A DNA stretch of 64,000 bases from Trabulsiella guamensis ATCC 49490. Lineage in GTDB: Bacteria; Pseudomonadota; Gammaproteobacteria; Enterobacterales; Enterobacteriaceae. Each line of letters opens with the position of its first letter. Positions within the stretch are counted from its first letter, which is position 1. The notes under the pieces are model-generated. The model did no database searches. It saw only the letters and a list, made by a program, of their open reading frames with translations, and had not been told where the DNA came from. The position numbers were made by a program, and so were the translations under genes. Location of the stretch: the NCBI RefSeq assembly GCF_000734965.1, contig NZ_JMTB01000085.1, positions 1 to 64,000 of the forward strand, given 5' to 3'. This document shows, piece after piece, positions 41,529-51,764 of this stretch.

Positions 41529-43775
41529 CTAACGACCGCCGCGGATCAAACCACCGAGACCGCGACGCTCCATAAACGCCGCGACCTGATGGCGTACCTC
41601 TGCCGTTTGTAAGGCTTCCAGACCGCGCTGTGCGAGGGTTTGCGCCTCTTCCAGCTCGATATGCCGCAGCAGATACTTCACGCGGGCAACGGAACGTCCG
41701 TTCATCGACAGATGCCGGTATCCCATCCCAAGGAGGATCGTCACACACATTGGGTCTCCCGCCATTTCACCGCAGAGGCGTAAGTCGATGCCGTACTGCT
41801 CGGCGTCGCGGGCAATAATCGCCAGCGCCCGTAACACCGCCGGGTGAAGACTGTCGTAGATGCTTGCCACGCGCGTATTGTTACGATCAACAGCCAGTAT
41901 GTACTGGGTCAGATCGTTGGTGCCGACGGAGATAAAATCGACGCGGCTCGCCAGATTGGGCAGCATAAATACCATCGATGGCACTTCCAGCATCACGCCA
42001 ACACGCGGTTTAGGAATGGCGTAGCCGATCATCTCTTCGACTTCGCGCCCTGCGCGGTCGATCAGACGCCGCGCTTCGTCCACTTCTTCGATGCTGGTTA
42101 TCATCGGCAGCAGGATACTGAGATTGCCAGTGGCCGCATTGGCGCGCAGCATTGCGCGCACCTGCACCAGGAAGATCTCCGGCTGATCGAGCGTCACGCG
42201 GATCCCGCGCCAGCCGAGACAAGGGTTTTCCTCGCTGATAGGCATATAAGGCAGTTGCTTATCCGCACCAATATCCAGCGTACGCAGCGTGACGGGCTTG
42301 TCGTTGAACATCTGCAACATGCCCTGATACTGCGCCACCTGTTCCTCTTCGGAAGGGAAACCGCTTTGCAGCATGAACGGAATTTCGGTGCGGTACAGGC
42401 CGATGCCGTCAATACGGCTACCCAGCTTTTGCTCATGCTCCGGGCTAAGACCGGCATTGAGCATCACTTTAATGCGTTCGCCGCTTTTCAGCTCCGCCGG
42501 GCGTTCAACGTCATCTTCCGCAATCCGGCTAAGTTCATTCTCTTCGGTGATGAGGCGTTGATATTCCTGCAGCAACACCTGTTCAGGGTCGACCAGCAGT
42601 TCACCGCGATAGCCATCAACGATAAGCATACGGCCATGCAGTACCGAAGGCTGGATATCGGCACCCATCACGGTGGGAATACCGAGCGCGCGAACCATAA
42701 TGGCGGCGTGTGAGTTGGCCGCGCCATCGCGAACCACCACGCCGGCTAAACGATCCTGTGGTACTTCGGCCAGTGTGGTGGCTGACAATTCATCCGCCAC
42801 CAAAACAAAACGCTCGGGCCAGGCATTCGGCCCCTGAATGGAATCATCAAGATGGAAGAGGATCCGTTGACCAAGTGTGCGCAGATCCCCCGCGCGTTCC
42901 TTGAGATAGCCATCACTCAGAGCGGCAAACTGTTCGGCAAATTTTTCGATGATTGTTTTAACGGCCCATTCGGCGACCGATCCGTTATCAACTTCCGCGA
43001 ACAACTCACGGCGTAGACGGGCATCAGACAGCAGGTGGGAATAAAGATCAAAAATCGCCGCCGTTTCTTTTTGCGCTCCCGCCGCATAGCGTTTGCTGTA
43101 GCGACGAAATTCATTCGCCGCCTCTTCCAGCGCACCGGTCAGCCTCTCACGCTCAAGCGCCGTGTCGAGCGTCGAGGCCTGATAAACCTGCTCCATCAGG
43201 GGCAGAGTCGCGTCCATCCAGCCGGAGGCTATTGCCACGCCAGGCGCGGCAGGTAAAGCACGGATCCGCGTCTGGCGATACTGACCAAACAGTGCTGTTA
43301 ACTGTGATTGCGACAAAATGGCAGCCATCTGGGTGGCTAGCGTGACCAGGAACGACTCTTCGCTTTCGTCGTACTGACGCAACTCGCGCTGCTGAACCAC
43401 TAACACGCCAAGCAGTTGTCGTCGCTGGATAATCGGCACGCCGAGGAACGCGCGGAAACGCTCCTCTTTGACCGAGGGGATATATTTAAAGCTGGGGTGT
43501 TTATGGGCATCGGCAAGGTTGATGGGCTCAGCCAGTCGCCCGACCAGCCCGACAATACCTTCATCAAATGCCAGCGTGATGGTGCGCCCGCGCGGTTTTT
43601 TTAACCCGCGGGTCGCCATTAAGTAGTAACAGCGCCGGTCGTGGTCGGCCAGATAAACCGAGCACACTTCAGTTTCCATTGCATGACAGATATCCGTCAC
43701 CAGAATATCCAGCGCCTCGTTCAGGCGTGGAGCGCTGGCAACCTTCTCAACGATCTCTCGCAACCGGGTGAGCAT
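41529..43775 (-). CDS. ptsP: PEP-protein phosphotransferase PtsP (EI-Ntr)
   Basis: The 748-residue first enzyme of the nitrogen PTS passes phosphate from PEP to NPr and then EIIA-Ntr. An N-terminal GAF sensor domain (about 1-127) responds to glutamine and 2-oxoglutarate in E. coli. The phosphohistidine is in DGAANSHAAIMVRALGIPTV near residue 356. The PEP-binding domain has NPCLGWRGIRVTL and FISVGTNDLTQYILAVDRNN. It lies 12 bases after rppH in the same orientation. Confidence 0.97.
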   Translation of the reverse strand: MLTRLREIVEKVASAPRLNEALDILVTDICHAMETEVCSVYLADHDRRCYYLMATRGLKKPRGRTITLAFDEGIVGLVGRLAEPINLADAHKHPSFKYIPSVKEERFRAFLGVPIIQRRQLLGVLVVQQRELRQYDESEESFLVTLATQMAAILSQSQLTALFGQYRQTRIRALPAAPGVAIASGWMDATLPLMEQVYQASTLDTALERERLTGALEEAANEFRRYSKRYAAGAQKETAAIFDLYSHLLSDARLRRELFAEVDNGSVAEWAVKTIIEKFAEQFAALSDGYLKERAGDLRTLGQRILFHLDDSIQGPNAWPERFVLVADELSATTLAEVPQDRLAGVVVRDGAANSHAAIMVRALGIPTVMGADIQPSVLHGRMLIVDGYRGELLVDPEQVLLQEYQRLITEENELSRIAEDDVERPAELKSGERIKVMLNAGLSPEHEQKLGSRIDGIGLYRTEIPFMLQSGFPSEEEQVAQYQGMLQMFNDKPVTLRTLDIGADKQLPYMPISEENPCLGWRGIRVTLDQPEIFLVQVRAMLRANAATGNLSILLPMITSIEEVDEARRLIDRAGREVEEMIGYAIPKPRVGVMLEVPSMVFMLPNLASRVDFISVGTNDLTQYILAVDRNNTRVASIYDSLHPAVLRALAIIARDAEQYGIDLRLCGEMAGDPMCVTILLGMGYRHLSMNGRSVARVKYLLRHIELEEAQTLAQRGLEALQTAEVRHQVAAFMERRGLGGLIRGGR

Positions 43776-43787
43776 AATCTGCGTCGC

Positions 43788-44318
43788 TTAACCTCTTTTA
43801 CGTCGATAAGCAGGCGCATTTTGCGGCTTCGGCGTACTTTCCGAAAGCGACATTACAACGCTTGCGAATTCCTTCATGACCCGGCGGTATACGTCGCGTT
43901 TAAACGAAACCACCTGACGTACAGGATACCAGTAACTCACCCAGCGCCAGCCATCGAACTCCGGCGTACTGCTGGTTTGCATATTGACGTCCGCGTCACT
44001 GCTGATCAACTGCAAGAGAAACCACTTCTGTTTCTGGCCGATACATACCGGCTTTGTGTCCCAACGCACCAAACGTTTAGGTAATTTGTAACGCAACCAG
44101 TTGCGTGTCGAAGCGAGAATGCGCACATCTTTACGGCTCAGACCTACTTCTTCAAACAGTTCCCGGTACATCGCCTGCTCAGCGGACTCCCCCGGGTTGA
44201 TTCCACCTTGCGGGAATTGCCAGGAGTGCTGACCAAAACGCCTGGCCCACATAACCTGACCCTGGCGATTGCAGATTACAATCCCTACGTTTGGGCGGTA
44301 GCCATCGTCATCAATCAC
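43788..44318 (-). CDS. rppH: RNA pyrophosphohydrolase
   Basis: This 176-residue Nudix enzyme removes pyrophosphate from 5'-triphosphate mRNA and so triggers RNase E decay. The Nudix box is [20 protein letters not shown] followed by VGL. Translation starts at GTG, as in E. coli. The C terminus is basic (AYRRKRG). Confidence 0.97.
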   Translation of the reverse strand: MIDDDGYRPNVGIVICNRQGQVMWARRFGQHSWQFPQGGINPGESAEQAMYRELFEEVGLSRKDVRILASTRNWLRYKLPKRLVRWDTKPVCIGQKQKWFLLQLISSDADVNMQTSSTPEFDGWRWVSYWYPVRQVVSFKRDVYRRVMKEFASVVMSLSESTPKPQNAPAYRRKRG

Positions 44319-45002
44319 CGGACTACCTCAAAATAAGCTTCAATGTGAATGATTGTTTCATACTACCTGGAAACGGTAAACCACTCTGTTACTGCCTTCG
44401 CACCGGATAACAATTGAATAACTCACAGTAAATGACAGAGTTATGAACAGCGAGCAGCACAACAACCGCGTTTTATTCACTTTTTCTGTGGATAGAGTTG
44501 TGAAGAAGTACGGAATTAACCCGGGAAAACCCGGAGTTGTCTGAATAAGTTATTCTGTGCTGATAAAAAGAAAATTATGATATTCATAATGTTAAATGTA
44601 TTAAATGGCAATTTGCACAGCGTAACGTGACGTTCATCACACCGACGATCCTTTGGTTGATGAAAGATCGAGCAGCGTCGTTTTTATCCACAGATTGTGC
44701 CAATAAGTTAGGCACAATTTATTCGGAAATTCGATTTTCGTCGCACGTCAAGGCTGTAAATCAAAACAGTAGTGGGTGTTTTTCCCAGTTATCCCATTTT
44801 TCTGTGGATAACTGGGTGTAAGATCCTGTTCATTGTCAGTGACCAGTTTAGGAAAACTTCTTTTCCCGTTCCGGACCGCATCGCAGAAAACATAAAAAAA
44901 ACGATATAAATCATAGCATTGGTCTGTTTATCCAAAAACAGGTAAACTCTGTCCACAGCGGCAAAAAGTGTCGTCTATTTTTTCGCCAAAAAGGTTTTTG
45001 TT
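44319..45002. other. rppH-mutH gap with DnaA-box-like cluster
   Basis: No gene is found in 680 bases between the divergent rppH and mutH. Two exact DnaA boxes (TTATCCACA: 44684-44692 plus strand; 44803-44811 minus strand) and two near matches (44487-44495 and about 44938-44946) occur. The second exact box sits in an 11-bp inverted repeat (44784-44794 with 44806-44816). Confidence 0.6.
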
Positions 45003-45692
45003 ATGTCTCAGCTCGTTCCACTCGCCATGCCACCGCAATCAGAAGCCCAGTTACTCGCCCAGGCACAACAACTGGCGGGCTTAACATTGGGTGAGCTGGC
45101 GACCCGAGCAGGGCTGCCGACGCCGCGGGATTTAAAACGGGATAAGGGCTGGATCGGGGTGTTGCTGGAGCGCTGGCTCGGCGCCAGTGCAGGCAGTAAA
45201 CCTGAGCAGGACTTCGCCGCACTCGGCGTGGAGCTGAAAACTATCCCCGTAGACAGTCGTGGCCGTCCGCTGGAAACCACGTTTGTTTGTGTTGCCCCAC
45301 TCACCGGCAACAGCGGTGTGAGCTGGGAAACCAGTCACGTCCGGCATAAGCTCAACCGTGTGCTGTGGGTACCCGTCGAAGGCGAGCGGGAGATCCCGCT
45401 GGCGGAACGGCGCGTCGGCGCGCCGCTGCTCTGGAGTCCTAGCGAAGAAGAAGAACAACAGTTGCGAATGGACTGGGAAGAGTTAATGGATTTGATTGTT
45501 CTCGGTCAGGTGGAACGCATCACCGCCCGCCATGGCGAAGTGCTGCAGTTACGCCCGAAGGCGGCGAACAGCAAAGCGCTCACCGAGGCCATCGGCGCCC
45601 ATGGTGAGCTCATTTTTACTCTGCCGCGCGGCTTTTACCTTAAGAAAAATTTCACTGCTGCCCTCCTCGCCCGCCATTTCCTGTTGGGTTAG
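45003..45692 (+). CDS. mutH: Mismatch-repair endonuclease MutH
   Basis: The 229-residue enzyme nicks the unmethylated strand at hemimethylated GATC sites after MutS and MutL signal a mismatch. The catalytic DX(n)EXK motif is visible in [15 protein letters not shown] (Asp, Glu, Lys). Length equals the E. coli protein. It is followed by ygdQ after 58 bases, with a TATAAT hexamer at 45715-45720 that may serve ygdQ. Confidence 0.97.
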   Translation: MSQLVPLAMPPQSEAQLLAQAQQLAGLTLGELATRAGLPTPRDLKRDKGWIGVLLERWLGASAGSKPEQDFAALGVELKTIPVDSRGRPLETTFVCVAPLTGNSGVSWETSHVRHKLNRVLWVPVEGEREIPLAERRVGAPLLWSPSEEEEQQLRMDWEELMDLIVLGQVERITARHGEVLQLRPKAANSKALTEAIGAHGELIFTLPRGFYLKKNFTAALLARHFLLG

Positions 45693-45750
45693 AGGCAGGC
45701 TGAAAAAGGACGTGTATAATAGAGCTTTTCGTTTTGGCAGGACTTAATAG

Positions 45751-46464
45751 ATGTTGTTTGCATGGATAACCGATCCCAACGCCTGGCTGGCGCTGGGTAC
45801 GCTGACGCTACTGGAAATCGTACTTGGGATCGATAACATTATTTTTCTCTCTCTGGTGGTGGCGAAGCTACCCACCGCACAACGGAACCACGCTCGTCGC
45901 CTGGGGTTAATGGCGGCGATGATCATGCGCCTGGCGCTGCTGGCTTCCATCGCCTGGGTGGCGAAACTGACAAACCCACTATTTACTGTGCTCAGTCAGG
46001 AGATTTCCGCCCGTGATTTAATTCTGCTGCTCGGCGGACTCTTTCTCATCTGGAAAGCCAGTAAAGAGATCCACGAATCGATAGAAGGCGAAGAAGAAGG
46101 GCTAAAAACCAACGTTCACTCTTTCCTCGGCGCTATCGTACAGATTATGTTACTGGATATTATCTTCAGCCTTGATTCTGTCATTACAGCGATAGGCCTG
46201 TCTGACCATCTGTTTATTATGATGGCGGCGGTTGTCATTGCTGTAGGGGTGATGATGTTTGCAGCGCGCCCGATAGGCGAGTTTGTTGATCGTCATCCCT
46301 CCGTCAAAATGCTGGCGCTCTCCTTCCTGATCCTGGTGGGCTTCACGCTGATTCTGGAAAGTTTCGATGTGCATGTACCGAAAGGATATATCTATTTCGC
46401 GATGTTCTTTTCGATTGCCGTGGAAAGCCTCAATCTTATGCGAAACAAGAAAAACCCACTTTAA
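45751..46464 (+). CDS. ygdQ: TerC-family membrane protein YgdQ
   Basis: This 237-residue integral membrane protein has about seven hydrophobic helices. It carries TerC signatures EIVLGIDNIIFLSLVVAKLP and DIIFSLDSVITAIGL, whose Asp residues may bind metal. Family members are linked to metal homeostasis; the exact substrate of YgdQ is not established. Confidence 0.93.
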   Translation: MLFAWITDPNAWLALGTLTLLEIVLGIDNIIFLSLVVAKLPTAQRNHARRLGLMAAMIMRLALLASIAWVAKLTNPLFTVLSQEISARDLILLLGGLFLIWKASKEIHESIEGEEEGLKTNVHSFLGAIVQIMLLDIIFSLDSVITAIGLSDHLFIMMAAVVIAVGVMMFAARPIGEFVDRHPSVKMLALSFLILVGFTLILESFDVHVPKGYIYFAMFFSIAVESLNLMRNKKNPL

Positions 46465-46475
46465 GCAGCATTTAT

Positions 46476-46498
46476 GCCCCCGAAATGGGGGCTTACAT
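46476..46498 (+). terminator. Hairpin after ygdQ
   Basis: GCCCCC (46476-46481) pairs with GGGGGC (46487-46492) around a 5-nt loop. A short T-rich stretch follows. Confidence 0.6.
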
Positions 46499-46586
46499 CC
46501 ATTTTTAAGATTTTACCGCTTTTTACTGACCATTAATCAGGTTATTACTAGACTAACAGGAGTGCGGTCATATAAAGGGGTCAACG

Positions 46587-46805
46587 ATGAAAAAATGGGC
46601 GGTTTTGATTTCTGCGGTAGGGATAGCGTTTGCCGTTTCAGGTTGCAGCAGTGATTACGTGATGGCGACCAAAGATGGTCGAATGATCCTCACGGACGGA
46701 AAACCTGAAGTTGATGACGACACGGGTCTGATCAGCTATGAAGATCAGCAAGGCAACAGAATGCAAATTAACCGCGACGACGTCTCCCAAATTATTAAGC
46801 GCTAA
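46587..46805 (+). CDS. ygdR: Lipoprotein YgdR
   Basis: The 72-residue protein has a lipobox ([20 protein letters not shown]), so it is lipidated after signal cleavage at Cys. The rest is the YgdI/YgdR SH3-like domain, with [20 protein letters not shown]. The function is unknown. Confidence 0.93.
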   Translation: MKKWAVLISAVGIAFAVSGCSSDYVMATKDGRMILTDGKPEVDDDTGLISYEDQQGNRMQINRDDVSQIIKR

Positions 46806-46813
46806 AAGAAAAG

Positions 46814-46838
46814 AGGTCAGCACTGCTGGCCTTTTTTG
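46814..46838 (+). terminator. ygdR terminator
   Basis: AGGTCAGC (46814-46821) pairs with GCTGGCCT (46825-46832; one G-U pair) followed by a T-run. Confidence 0.85.
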
Positions 46839-46915
46839 ATCTTTTTACTTCCACTTTTTCTCCCCCTCTGCCATGTTTATATACCCTAAATAATTCGAGT
46901 TACAGGAAAGCGGCT

Positions 46916-47956
46916 ATGCATTATCACCGTATCCCCCACAGCTCTCTGGAAGTCAGCACGCTGGGGCTGGGCACTATGACGTTTGGTGAACAAAACAGCG
47001 AAGCCGACGCCCATGCACAGCTCGATTATGCCATCAGCCAGGGCATTAACCTGATTGATGTCGCAGAGATTTATCCTGTCCCGCCGCGCCCGGAAACGCA
47101 GGGACTGACGGAAACCTTCGTCGGCAACTGGCTGGCGAAACACGGCAGCCGTGAAAAGCTGGTGCTGGCCTCAAAAGTCGCAGGACCGACGCGCAACAAT
47201 GACAGCGGCGTGCGTCCCAACCAGGCACTGGATCGTAAAAATATCCGCGACGCGCTGCATGACAGCCTGAAGCGCCTGCAAACTGATTATCTTGATCTCT
47301 ACCAGCTCCATTGGCCACAGCGCCCGACCAACTGTTTCGGCAAACTCGGCTATGAGTGGACCGAAACGCAGCCGGTCATTACCCTGCTGGAAACGCTGGA
47401 AGCGCTGAGCGAATTTCAGCGTGCCGGTAAAATCCGCTACATCGGCGTCTCCAACGAAACGCCGTTTGGCGTGATGCGTTATCTGCACCTGGCCGACAAG
47501 CACAATCTGCCGCGCATCGTCACCATTCAGAACCCCTACAGCCTGCTGAACCGTAGCTTTGAAGTGGGTCTGGCGGAAGTGACGCAGTACGAAGGCGTTG
47601 AACTGCTGGCGTACTCAAGCCTTGCCTTTGGCACACTGACCGGCAAATACCTGAACGGCGCGAAACCCGCTGGCGCGCGCAATACGCTGTTCAGCCGTTT
47701 TACCCGGTACAGCGGCGAGCAGGCGCAAAAAGCGGTGGCAGCGTATGTCGATATCGCAAAGCGGCATCAGCTCGATCCGGCACAAATGGCACTGGCGTTT
47801 GTTCGCTGTCAGCCGTTTGTCGCCAGCACGCTGCTCGGCGCCACGACACTGGAACAGTTAAAAACCAACGTCGAAAGTCTGCACGTTGAGTTAAGCGAAG
47901 ACGTACTGGCAGAAATTGAAGCGGTGCACAAAGTGTATACCTATCCGGCACCGTAA
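46916..47956 (+). CDS. tas: Aldo-keto reductase Tas
   Basis: This 346-residue NADP-dependent aldo-keto reductase has the family motifs LIDVAEIYPVPPRPETQG (catalytic Asp and Tyr) and LYQLHWPQRP, and the C-terminal cofactor region ASTLLGATTLEQLKTNVESL. The E. coli homologue suppresses a tyrosine auxotroph, hence the name. The physiological substrate is unclear. Confidence 0.95.
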   Translation: MHYHRIPHSSLEVSTLGLGTMTFGEQNSEADAHAQLDYAISQGINLIDVAEIYPVPPRPETQGLTETFVGNWLAKHGSREKLVLASKVAGPTRNNDSGVRPNQALDRKNIRDALHDSLKRLQTDYLDLYQLHWPQRPTNCFGKLGYEWTETQPVITLLETLEALSEFQRAGKIRYIGVSNETPFGVMRYLHLADKHNLPRIVTIQNPYSLLNRSFEVGLAEVTQYEGVELLAYSSLAFGTLTGKYLNGAKPAGARNTLFSRFTRYSGEQAQKAVAAYVDIAKRHQLDPAQMALAFVRCQPFVASTLLGATTLEQLKTNVESLHVELSEDVLAEIEAVHKVYTYPAP

Positions 47957-47959
47957 CGA

Positions 47960-47989
47960 AGATGACCCGGCCTGGGGGCCGGGTCATCT
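47960..47989. terminator. Convergent hairpin between tas and lplT
   Basis: A 13-bp perfect stem (47960-47972 with 47977-47989) has a 4-nt loop. It lies between convergent genes and probably serves both, although U-runs are lacking. Confidence 0.7.
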
Positions 47990-47993
47990 GTGA

Positions 47994-49187
47994 TTAGCGA
48001 CGGCGTCCCCAAATCCATAGCGCGGCAATCGCCAGCGCAAACAGCACGCCAAACCCGATGCCAACCCCAACGACCGGGATCCCCACTTTTACCGCCAGCG
48101 AGTACAGGCCAAGCATAATCAGCATTGCGCCGTTTTCGCCGAGATTCTGTACGGCGATTGCATTGCCCGCTCCGACAGTCTGCTTACCGCGCTCCTGCAA
48201 CAGCGCATTCAACGGCACCACGAAGAAACCACCAAACACGCCGATCAGCAGCAATAACGCATACGCAGGCAACAACGCATGCTGAAGTGAAAAGACCGCC
48301 ACCACGACGCCAATCAGGATCCCGGCAGGCATGCAGCGGGAGACAGTCTCCAGCGTCACCAGTTTTGCTGCCGCACCGGCACCGACGACAATCCCCATCG
48401 CCACCATCGCGTTGAGATATGTTGGCGTGGCGTTATCAACGATACCCAGCGCCACCGGCACCCACAGCACCAGTAAAAAGCGTAACGTGACGCCTGCGCC
48501 CCAGAACATACTGGTGCCGACGAGGGAAAAACGGGTTTCGCGATTGCGCCACAGCGTAGCCGTGGCGGAAAAGAAGCTCGCGGTCATCGCGTTAAAGCGC
48601 CACGACTGCCCCGGACGCGCCGCAGGCAGCCGGGTGATAAACAGGTTTGCCACCACCGCGCCCGCGTAAACCAGCGCGCAGGCACCCAACGCCACCAGCA
48701 CGTGCCAGTCCGCCAGAAGACCCCCGGTCACCGAACCGAGCAGGATCGCGGCAATGGTCGAGGACTCCATCAGCCCGTTCGCTTTCACCAGTTTATCGCC
48801 GGTGGTCAGTTCACCGAGGATGCCATATTTGGCCGGAGAGTACGCCGCTGCCCCGACACCCACCAGCGTATAGCCAATAAATGGATTCACGCCGAAGCAG
48901 ATGCTGGCCGCGCCGACCAGTTTCAGACCGTTGGCAAACATCATCACCCGACCTTTGGCGAAGCTGTCCGCCACCTGACCGACAAAGGGCGCAAACAGAA
49001 TGTAAGCGCCCACAAACACCATTTGCAGCACTGGCTGGCTCCAGTCCGGGTAGAACTGCTCCTTCATCAGCGCCAGCGTGGCGAACAGCAGTGCATTGTC
49101 ACCAAATGCCGAAAGAAACTGTGCGCAAATGACGGCCATCATCCCTTTCGACCACAGCGAGGTGTTAGTGTGCACTGACTCACTCAT
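47994..49187 (-). CDS. lplT: Lysophospholipid transporter LplT
   Basis: The 397-residue major-facilitator protein flips lysophospholipids across the inner membrane to be re-acylated by Aas. About 12 hydrophobic helices are visible. Start 49187 ([20 protein letters not shown]) fits E. coli, with an earlier in-frame ATG seven codons upstream. It overlaps the end of aas by 8 bases, consistent with a coupled operon. Confidence 0.96.
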   Translation of the reverse strand: MSESVHTNTSLWSKGMMAVICAQFLSAFGDNALLFATLALMKEQFYPDWSQPVLQMVFVGAYILFAPFVGQVADSFAKGRVMMFANGLKLVGAASICFGVNPFIGYTLVGVGAAAYSPAKYGILGELTTGDKLVKANGLMESSTIAAILLGSVTGGLLADWHVLVALGACALVYAGAVVANLFITRLPAARPGQSWRFNAMTASFFSATATLWRNRETRFSLVGTSMFWGAGVTLRFLLVLWVPVALGIVDNATPTYLNAMVAMGIVVGAGAAAKLVTLETVSRCMPAGILIGVVVAVFSLQHALLPAYALLLLIGVFGGFFVVPLNALLQERGKQTVGAGNAIAVQNLGENGAMLIMLGLYSLAVKVGIPVVGVGIGFGVLFALAIAALWIWGRRR

Positions 49188-51339
49188 CGTGTTGTTCCGC
49201 CTCTTCAACCTGGGTTTTCAGGGTGACAAAATCCGGCTTGCCGCTACCCAGCACCGGTAGTTGTTTCATGTAACGAATATCGCGCGGCACCGCCAGTTCC
49301 GGCACGCCGTTTGCGCGGGCATAGTGCAGAAGTTTGTCACGGCTCAGTTCATTATCGGTGGTAAACAGCACCAGCGCTTCGCCTTTGCTGGCATCCGTTT
49401 TAATCACCGTGGCATGCATCCTGTCAGGTGAGACCGCCATCGCCATCTGCTCAACCACTTCCAGGGAAACCATCTCCCCGGCAATTTTGGCAAAACGTTT
49501 GGCCCGCCCCTGAATCTGCACGAACCCTTGTTCATCAAAAGTGACGATATCGCCGGTGTCATACCAGCCATTTTCCATTTCGCCATGCTGATTTTCCGCT
49601 GACGGCGTTTCCAGCACGCCCGGATTTTCCACCCGCAGATAACCGTTCATGATATTTGGCCCTTTGAGTTGCAAACGACCGCCCTCATCAATGCCCGGCA
49701 CCGCCAGCAGACGCGCATCCATTCCGGGCAGAATACGGCCCACGGTATGCGGTTTTGCCGCCATCGGCACGTTGATGGAAACCACCGGCGCGCACTCGGT
49801 CACGCCATAACCTTCAAGTACCCGCAGACCGAACTTGTCCTGCCACAATTGACGTGTACTCTCCTGCAGCTTCTCGGCACCAGCCACCACGTAACGAATG
49901 CGAAAGAAATCATACGGATTGGCGAAACGCGCATAGTTGCCGAGGAACGTTGAGGTACCAAACATCACGGTACAGTTGCGGTCGTAGACCAGTTCCGGCA
50001 CCACACGATAGTGCAGCGGGCTGGGGTAAAGGAACACTTCGGCGCCAGTCAGCAGCGGGGTAAACAGCCCGACGGTTAAGCCGAAAGAGTGGAACAGCGG
50101 CAGTGCGGACATAAAGCGGTCTTTCGCTGTGAAGTCGGCGATGGCTTTGATCTGCTCAACGTTCGCCAGAATGCTTTTGTGGCTGTGCACTACGCCTTTA
50201 GGGTGCCCTTCCGATCCGGAGGTAAACAGGATGATCGCCGCATCTTCCGGCTGCTGTTTCACCTGCGCCAGCCGAGGCATCAGCAGCCGCGAGAAGATCC
50301 ACAGTTTGTCCGCCGTGGTGACATCCCCTTTCAGATCCTCAAGGAACACCCAGCGCACCTGCGTCAGTTGCTCGGTCAGAGGCCACAGTTTGCCCTTATC
50401 AAGGAACATCCGTGAGGTAAATATAGTTTTGATTTCGGCGGCGGTAATCGCGCTGGTCAGCCCTTTCACTCCGGCGGTGTAGTTCATCATCGACGGGATA
50501 CGCCCGCGCGCCACAGCACCGAAAATCACCGCCGCGCTGATACCTGCGTTTGGCAACATCAGGCCGATTCGTTCCCCCGGCGCACTGTATTTATCGAGGA
50601 TACGGCCAACGAACAACGTTTTGGTCAACAGCTTACGATAGGTATCAGGCTGAAAATTAATATCTTCCACGCAATTTTTGCGGGCACCGAAACGGGACTG
50701 CGCTGACAACAGCGCTTCATACAGCGTTTCGCGCGGACGCACCGCCATTCGGGCTTCCATCATGATCTGATGCAGCATCTCACCGGCAATTTTGCGACGG
50801 TCGCGGGCACGTGGCGCCTCCGGCATCGGGATGCGGGTCGGTGGCAGAATATGCAGGTGAATACGCGGGAACAGGCGCTGTTTCACCAGCCCTTTCAGAC
50901 GGCTGAAATAGGTTAACTCAGCACCTTCAATGCGCACCGGTACGATGATCGCATTTGATTTCGCTGCCACAAACGCCGCGCCATCGTAAATTTTCATCAA
51001 CGAGCCGGTGACGGAAATGCGGCCTTCCGGGAAAATCACCACCGGGCGGCCCTGCTCAATCAGACGCACCAGATGTTTGATGGTCATCGGTTTCGTCGGG
51101 TCGAGGGGAACAAAGTCGATAATCGGCTTCAGCCAGCGCATAAACCACTTTTCGCTGATCGAGGTATAGACGGCAAACACCGGGCGGATCGGGAGAAACA
51201 ACGCCAGTAAAATGCCATCGATAAATGAGACATGGTTAGGCGTGATTAACACTTTATACTGGTAAAGCGCGTCGGTGTTACCTGTCATCCTGACGCGGAA
51301 CAGCACGCGGCATAACAACCGAAAAAATCCAAAAAGCAT
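49180..51339 (-). CDS. aas: Bifunctional acyl-ACP synthetase / lysophospholipid acyltransferase
   Basis: This 719-residue inner-membrane enzyme has an N-terminal acyltransferase domain ([19 protein letters not shown] with the HX4D motif, and [13 protein letters not shown]). The C-terminal AMP-binding domain has [19 protein letters not shown] and [15 protein letters not shown]. It activates fatty acids on ACP and re-acylates lysophosphatidylethanolamine. It is the upstream partner of lplT. Confidence 0.97.
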   Translation of the reverse strand: MLFGFFRLLCRVLFRVRMTGNTDALYQYKVLITPNHVSFIDGILLALFLPIRPVFAVYTSISEKWFMRWLKPIIDFVPLDPTKPMTIKHLVRLIEQGRPVVIFPEGRISVTGSLMKIYDGAAFVAAKSNAIIVPVRIEGAELTYFSRLKGLVKQRLFPRIHLHILPPTRIPMPEAPRARDRRKIAGEMLHQIMMEARMAVRPRETLYEALLSAQSRFGARKNCVEDINFQPDTYRKLLTKTLFVGRILDKYSAPGERIGLMLPNAGISAAVIFGAVARGRIPSMMNYTAGVKGLTSAITAAEIKTIFTSRMFLDKGKLWPLTEQLTQVRWVFLEDLKGDVTTADKLWIFSRLLMPRLAQVKQQPEDAAIILFTSGSEGHPKGVVHSHKSILANVEQIKAIADFTAKDRFMSALPLFHSFGLTVGLFTPLLTGAEVFLYPSPLHYRVVPELVYDRNCTVMFGTSTFLGNYARFANPYDFFRIRYVVAGAEKLQESTRQLWQDKFGLRVLEGYGVTECAPVVSINVPMAAKPHTVGRILPGMDARLLAVPGIDEGGRLQLKGPNIMNGYLRVENPGVLETPSAENQHGEMENGWYDTGDIVTFDEQGFVQIQGRAKRFAKIAGEMVSLEVVEQMAMAVSPDRMHATVIKTDASKGEALVLFTTDNELSRDKLLHYARANGVPELAVPRDIRYMKQLPVLGSGKPDFVTLKTQVEEAEQHDE

Positions 51340-51425
51340 ATCAACTCCATTTGCCTGACGATGATTTCAGTGAAGGTTACACGAGAAGGTCGGGGAAATG
51401 CAGCGGGGCGAACGGAATTTTGGAC

Positions 51426-51512
51426 AAAAAAAACCTGCGCATCTGCGCAGGTCGGTGCAAGAATAAAGTACAAAACCTGTACTGAAGAATCTCACCAATC
51501 AATACCTCTGGG
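51426..51512 (-). ncRNA. omrA: Omr-type small RNA (OmrA/OmrB family)
   Basis: The minus-strand transcript starts CCCAGAGGTATTGATTGGTG (from 51512), the conserved 5' seed that represses outer-membrane protein mRNAs with Hfq. It ends in a GC-rich hairpin ACCTGCGCAGATGCGCAGGT and a U-run. The 87-nt length matches OmrA (88). The 5' part is OmrA-like while the terminator stem (CTGCGCAGATGCGCAG) matches OmrB as I recall it. Only one copy is visible here, where E. coli has two in tandem. Confidence 0.88.
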
Positions 51513-51631
51513 ACGATCAGAATATCAATCCGCTCGATGAGACCTCCAGAGAACATTCGCAACAGCCCTTCGCAAAGTGTAACTAAAGGTTTGAATTCAC
51601 TTTTCCCGGTTTCAATTGCCGCCGATGCACT

Positions 51632-51646
51632 GTGTAACGATTACAC
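51632..51646. promoter_or_regulatory. GalR-type operator-like palindrome
   Basis: GTGTAACGATTACAC resembles the galactose-operon operator (GTGKAANCGNTTNCAC) with one base fewer in the middle. It lies about 120 bases upstream of galR. Confidence 0.45.
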
Positions 51647-51732
51647 CGATGAGACCGCGACGGCGTCACATTTGTACAAGGGTTCCTCCCCTTTCCCTTG
51701 AACACCGCCCTTTTTTCCGTAACACTGTGATG

Positions 51733-51748
51733 GTGTAAACGTTTTCCC
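51733..51748. promoter_or_regulatory. GalR/GalS-type operator before galR
   Basis: GTGTAAACGTTTTCCC matches the GalR operator consensus at most positions and lies 17 bases before the galR start, consistent with autoregulation. Confidence 0.65.
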
Positions 51749-51764
51749 ATTAAGAAGGCATACT

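Noticed and set aside
41844..42713. 289-codon plus-strand frame opposite ptsP
   Set aside because: Antisense shadow of ptsP with no ribosome site.
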